From Methanolinea sp. SDB (GTDB taxonomy: Archaea; Halobacteriota; Methanomicrobia; Methanomicrobiales; Methanospirillaceae), in contig LKUF01000500.1 in NCBI GenBank assembly GCA_001412335.1, positions 1-8,357 of the forward strand: a stretch of DNA of 8,357 bases. The letters run 5' to 3'. Position 1 is the stretch's first letter. Each line of letters begins with the position of its first letter. Positions 5,682-8,357 of this stretch are shown here, piece by piece. Position numbers and translations under genes: made by a program. A model generated the notes under the pieces. The model did no database searches. It saw nothing but the letters and a program-made list of their open reading frames with translations, and was not told the DNA's origin.

Positions 5682-6578
5682 ATGAATACCCGTACCAGGG
5701 CATATGCCGATCTGCTCAGACTGCACTTCTTCTTTGCCTGGCCGGTCCTGTTCTGCTCGGGTTTTCTCCTTGCTGCGACCGTGTATGGCACGTACACGAC
5801 ACTGGATCTCGTCCGTGCCGCCCTGATCGGGTTTTTCGGGTTCGAAGCAGGCTTTGTCTTAAACGACTATGTCGACTGCGAGTATGACCGGAGGGATATC
5901 GAGGCCGACCGGCTGACACGCTACTGGCGCATCTTTGGGACACGCCCGCTTCCCGCCGGCCTGATCCCTCCCCGGGATGCGCTTGCCCTCTTCTGCATAC
6001 TGTCTGCATCGGCAGCCCTGCTGATCGTATCACTTCCGTTCCCGAACTCGGTCTTCGTCCTGGCCATCATGGCGGTCAGTTACGGGCTGGAAGTATTCTA
6101 CCAGGTGAGAAAGAGAAACCAGGCTCTCCCCCTGGCGCAGCTGGCAGGCCGCATCGACTTCGCGCTCTTCCCTGTCGCCGGGTATCTCTGTATCGGGAGC
6201 CCGGACATGACCGCGCTTCTCTATTTTCTCTTCTTCTACCCGTTTGCCGAGGCTCATCTCGCGGTAAACGACATGATCGATCTGAAAAACGATCGTGCCC
6301 GGGGCATGGAGACGGTCACAACGCTGTTAGGGATGAGAGGAAGCGTCGCCTGGATATCCGGCTTCCTCGCCATCCACGTGGTTATGGCCCTGCTGTTCAT
6401 GACGGTGCTCGGGTGGATCGCCCGTGCCGGAATCGCTGCCGGGCTTTTGCTCCTTGTATCAGCCCTCGCAGTCCTTTCCAGGAGATCTGATCCGGATTCG
6501 GGCATGAAGGTGTTGCCGCTCTTCCATGGTGCAATGCTCCTGTACGCCGTGTCCATCATCCTGGATTCGGTATGGTGA
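5682..6578 (+). CDS. UbiA-family membrane prenyltransferase, 298 aa
   Basis: UbiA enzymes move a prenyl group from a polyprenyl diphosphate to an acceptor within the membrane, using two Asp-rich Mg-diphosphate motifs. Both are present: NDYVDCEYD (N61, D62, D65, D69) and NDMIDLKND (N196, D197, D200, D204). About eight or nine hydrophobic helices and the length fit the family. In archaea the usual member is digeranylgeranylglyceryl phosphate synthase of ether-lipid synthesis. Here the segment after the first motif is longer and unusual: TRYWRIFG intervenes before RPLPAG (88-93), where family members commonly have an RPxPSG-like motif close behind. The acceptor is therefore uncertain. GAGGGTGA (5661-5668) precedes ATG 5682 by 13 bases; a TTG at 5679 is the alternative start. 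The gene diverges from the oxidoreductase operon and converges with the metallo-hydrolase. Confidence 0.88.
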   Translation: MNTRTRAYADLLRLHFFFAWPVLFCSGFLLAATVYGTYTTLDLVRAALIGFFGFEAGFVLNDYVDCEYDRRDIEADRLTRYWRIFGTRPLPAGLIPPRDALALFCILSASAALLIVSLPFPNSVFVLAIMAVSYGLEVFYQVRKRNQALPLAQLAGRIDFALFPVAGYLCIGSPDMTALLYFLFFYPFAEAHLAVNDMIDLKNDRARGMETVTTLLGMRGSVAWISGFLAIHVVMALLFMTVLGWIARAGIAAGLLLLVSALAVLSRRSDPDSGMKVLPLFHGAMLLYAVSIILDSVW

Positions 6579-6671
6579 CAGGCCGATGGAGTATTTTCGC
6601 CGGACGCATGATGAACGGGGAGTGGTGTTGGTCGAAGATTGGGAGCGTTGAGCCGTAGGTCGGAGAGAACC

Positions 6672-6709
6672 GCCATTTGCATTCATGGCATTTTCCCTGT
6701 ACAGGGGAA
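6672..6709. terminator. Two hairpins between convergent genes, possible terminator
   Basis: GCCAT-8-ATGGC (6672-6689) is followed by ATTTTCC, and then by the palindrome CCCTGTACAGGG (6695-6706), which extends as TTT/GAA with one T-G pair to 6692-6709. Both sit in the 156-bp gap between the prenyltransferase stop and the metallo-hydrolase stop, where termination for both genes is expected. T-tracts are short, so the function is tentative. Confidence 0.35.
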
Positions 6710-6734
6710 TTTCCGGGCAGGCATGGCGGAATAC

Positions 6735-7712
6735 CTATACATACGAGCTGATACCGACCGGCTCCTGGTTCCTGGCACGCTTCACCATCATGGCCGTATC
6801 GGCATCCACGAATTCATGAAATCCTGCATCACCGCGTGCATAGGCCTCGTGCCATCCCGGCGGAACAGGGATCCTCTCATACAGATCCTCCCGCTCCGCC
6901 TCCATCATGCAGGGTGCTCTTCCCATGAACTCCGAACCAGAGACGACATTGCCGCCTGCTTCGGCCGACAGGCGCTCAAGCCACCTGAAACCCTCCCGGG
7001 ACCTGAGAAGATGGTGGTCCAGGATGAGCACCCCGACTCTTCCAGCGATGTCGAGAGCGTTTTTCCATGCCGCTCTCCGGTCTTCGCCTGCTATCCTGTC
7101 CAGGTAGAGCGGCGGGCCGGAAGCGATCACCAGGTCAGGCTTCCATTCCAGGATCTGCTCAACAGATTCGCGATTGAGCATCTGGATATCTGAAGCGTGA
7201 ACGAAAGATTCGTCCCCGTCGCGAATGCAGGTCATCATCACATCGCCGATCCGGGAAAGCGTTGATCCATGGGGGACCGATCGTGAGAATGAGAGATTGT
7301 GCCGGCTCTCCCCTTCGGCCGGGACCATGTTCCACCCTCCCCTCCCAAGGAGATCCTGCCTGCGCCCAAGCGAGAGTGACGAGAGGCCGGACGGCCCTTT
7401 TGCCCAGACCGGGACCTCCTTTCGCACCGGGACCCTGGCAAGGGGGAGCTGGTATGGGTTAGCATCTGCGAGCGGGACGTGGTCGCCGTGGTAGTGGCTG
7501 ACAACGATATCGGTCGCCTCGGAAAAGGCCTGGATTATCCGGTCCCGAACCGCATCGCCGACGGCGACCTGGCATGGATGGGGGAGGAGCCCTGACCGGA
7601 CGTATCCCAGCGCTACACCAGGGTCGATCAGGTATCGTCTGCTCCCTGCATACACCATGCAGGAGAGACCCCTGACACCGAGCGACTCGGTGCCGATCAC
7701 GAGCACCTCCAT
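6735..7712 (-). CDS. UPF0282-family metallo-beta-lactamase-fold hydrolase, 325 aa
   Basis: The N-terminus (MEVLVIGTESLGVRGLSC) and the following IDPGVALG match the archaeal UPF0282/COG2248 group of predicted metallo-beta-lactamase-fold hydrolases, whose function is unknown. The metal-binding signature is SHYHGDH (H73, H75, D77, H78). Later candidate ligands are H148 in PHG, D175 in HASD, and H233/H234 in LDHH, consistent with a two-metal site. The frame is open up to 7847, but I start at ATG 7712 because the family begins with this beta strand and the extension (LSRTGVPYWSGRHF...) looks noncoding. No clear Shine-Dalgarno site precedes the ATG, so a leaderless or weakly initiated transcript is possible. 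The absence of a signal peptide points to a cytoplasmic protein. It is convergent with the prenyltransferase and stands alone. Confidence 0.85.
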   Translation of the reverse strand: MEVLVIGTESLGVRGLSCMVYAGSRRYLIDPGVALGYVRSGLLPHPCQVAVGDAVRDRIIQAFSEATDIVVSHYHGDHVPLADANPYQLPLARVPVRKEVPVWAKGPSGLSSLSLGRRQDLLGRGGWNMVPAEGESRHNLSFSRSVPHGSTLSRIGDVMMTCIRDGDESFVHASDIQMLNRESVEQILEWKPDLVIASGPPLYLDRIAGEDRRAAWKNALDIAGRVGVLILDHHLLRSREGFRWLERLSAEAGGNVVSGSEFMGRAPCMMEAEREDLYERIPVPPGWHEAYARGDAGFHEFVDADTAMMVKRARNQEPVGISSYV

Positions 7713-8081
7713 ATGGGCAATATATCGCGGTGACCAGGCATAGTTCTGGCGATGAAAAGTCGCGATGACAGGAATTGCGATAAAAAAAGGCAGAAAATGG
7801 CGGCCGGACCAATAAGGGACTCCTGTCCGCGATAAACCTGTCGCCATGTCACAAGCGGTGAGTTTTCCCGGATCTCACTTCGCTCCCGGCGAAATGGTGA
7901 GGAGCGCCGGCATCGATGATGCCCTCTCATGAGAGAAGCGGAGTTTCAAGACGAGTATACGCCGGAATAGATGCGCAAGTTAACCGGGTTTTTTGGATAC
8001 TCCTCTGCCGTGGGAACCCCGCGTTTTCACAGTCCCGCATATGCAGGGACAATACTATCATCGATCCCGCTTGCGCATCTT
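7713..8081. other. Palindrome-rich intergenic region, no gene seen
   Basis: No credible gene lies here; frames on both strands have unnatural composition. The stretch contains a perfect 12-bp palindrome CTCTCATGAGAG (7924-7935), a hairpin GTCCC/GGGAC around GCATATGC (8032-8050), and an 11-bp inverted repeat, 7969-7979 with 8070-8080 (core GATGCGCAAG/CTTGCGCATC), that encloses the second. It should contain the terminator of the gene entering from the right and the promoter of the metallo-hydrolase. A short homopolymeric A run at 7782-7788 (T on the minus strand) is the only AT-rich promoter-like element close to the latter. Confidence 0.5.
7969..8080. repeat. 11-bp inverted repeat enclosing a second hairpin
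   Basis: AGATGCGCAAG (7969-7979) and CTTGCGCATCT (8070-8080) are exact reverse complements 90 bp apart. Inside lies GTCCC-GCATATGC-A-GGGAC (8032-8050). The nested layout could be a folded RNA, a pair of regulator sites, or the ends of a small element; no direct target duplication flanks it. Confidence 0.35.
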
Positions 8082-8357
8082 TCACCCTTTCCCCATCTCC
8101 TGCCGTGCCATGACAATCTCCGGGCTGCTCCACCCGCCAACCATCTCCACGATGGCGCCTGCATATGGCTCCTGTCGTGTCATGCTTGGCGACGCACCCG
8201 GATCCTGGCGCCGGCCTTTTCGTCCCATGCCGGCATGCCGGGTAGATATAAAATGCAGAAAGTCTTCTTTGGGGAGGTTCCAGGTGCAGTTGATGCGGAG
8301 GCGGACGAAATCGGAGTTTTTCGGGTTCGGGAGGATCACGGCCCGGGTGCCGGGTAC
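8082..8357 (-). CDS. 3' end of an unrecognised gene entering from the right edge
   Basis: The minus-strand frame is open from the window edge for 91 codons to TGA at 8084-8082, so only the C-terminus is visible. The first 40 or so residues look like a folded domain, including ILPNPKNSDFVRLRIN and NLPKEDFLHFI. The remaining 50 or so are Arg/Gly/Met-rich and unlike a conserved domain, so they may be a disordered tail or the result of a frameshift past the true stop. I cannot assign a family. An 8-bp tandem repeat CATGCCGG (8226-8233, 8234-8241) sits at the transition. A GTG at 8339 would allow a short ORF, but the frame continues upstream without interruption. Confidence 0.5.
   Translation of the reverse strand, partial: VPGTRAVILPNPKNSDFVRLRINCTWNLPKEDFLHFISTRHAGMGRKGRRQDPGASPSMTRQEPYAGAIVEMVGGWSSPEIVMARQEMGKG

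Noticed and set aside
6639..7193. 184-codon plus-strand ORF
   Set aside because: It lies antisense to the metallo-hydrolase, has His/Arg/Ser-rich composition with no motif, and the opposite strand carries clear family signatures.
7713..7847. N-terminal extension of the metallo-hydrolase to 7847
   Set aside because: The family starts at MEVLVIG; the 45 extra residues have no family match and cover the likely promoter.
1..8357. CRISPR array, tRNA or rRNA genes, insertion sequence or integrase attachment site
   Set aside because: There are no regularly spaced repeats, cloverleaf sequences, conserved rRNA blocks, transposase motifs or terminal repeats with target duplications in the window.

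Overview
The window reads as a piece of a moderately GC-rich euryarchaeal chromosome, most likely a methanogen of the Methanomicrobiales type. That placement is an inference from protein style, with no marker gene to settle it. Supporting points are a metallo-beta-lactamase protein of the archaeal UPF0282/COG2248 type, Shine-Dalgarno sites matching archaeal 16S rRNA, AT-rich TATA-like boxes instead of -35/-10 promoters, and GTG/TTG start codons or candidates. No rRNA, tRNA, CRISPR array, insertion sequence or phage gene was seen.

Layout, left to right. Positions 1-641 hold no intact gene. Their left end carries what looks like a decayed minus-strand membrane-protein gene, and the rest has short inverted repeats. 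A five-helix membrane protein of unknown function (642-1217, +) follows. Next is a large acyltransferase of the condensation/alcohol-acetyltransferase type with an HxxxDG motif (1359-2990, +). It is preceded by a TATA-like box, a 13-bp palindrome and a 14-codon leader ORF that overlaps its start codon. Convergent to it is a two-gene minus-strand operon for a thiamine-diphosphate 2-oxoacid:ferredoxin oxidoreductase: a fused gamma-alpha subunit (3921-5579) and a beta subunit (3026-3880).

Divergent from that operon is a UbiA-family membrane prenyltransferase (5682-6578, +). The roughly 100-bp spacer holds one AT-rich element that could serve both directions and a perfect 9-bp hairpin that runs into the prenyltransferase ribosome-binding site. 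Convergent with the prenyltransferase is the UPF0282 metallo-hydrolase (6735-7712, -). A 369-bp palindrome-rich gap (7713-8081) comes next, then the 3' end of an unrecognised minus-strand gene that enters from the right edge (8082-8357).

The oxidoreductase would turn a 2-oxoacid into an acyl-CoA with reduced ferredoxin, the acyltransferase would be expected to use an activated acyl group, and UbiA enzymes join prenyl diphosphates to acceptors. A shared pathway to a prenylated or acylated small molecule or lipid is possible, but it is speculation from proximity. The points most worth checking are the hairpin in the divergent spacer, the missing third cysteine ligand in the beta subunit, the coupled leader ORF, and the divergent UbiA active-site region.
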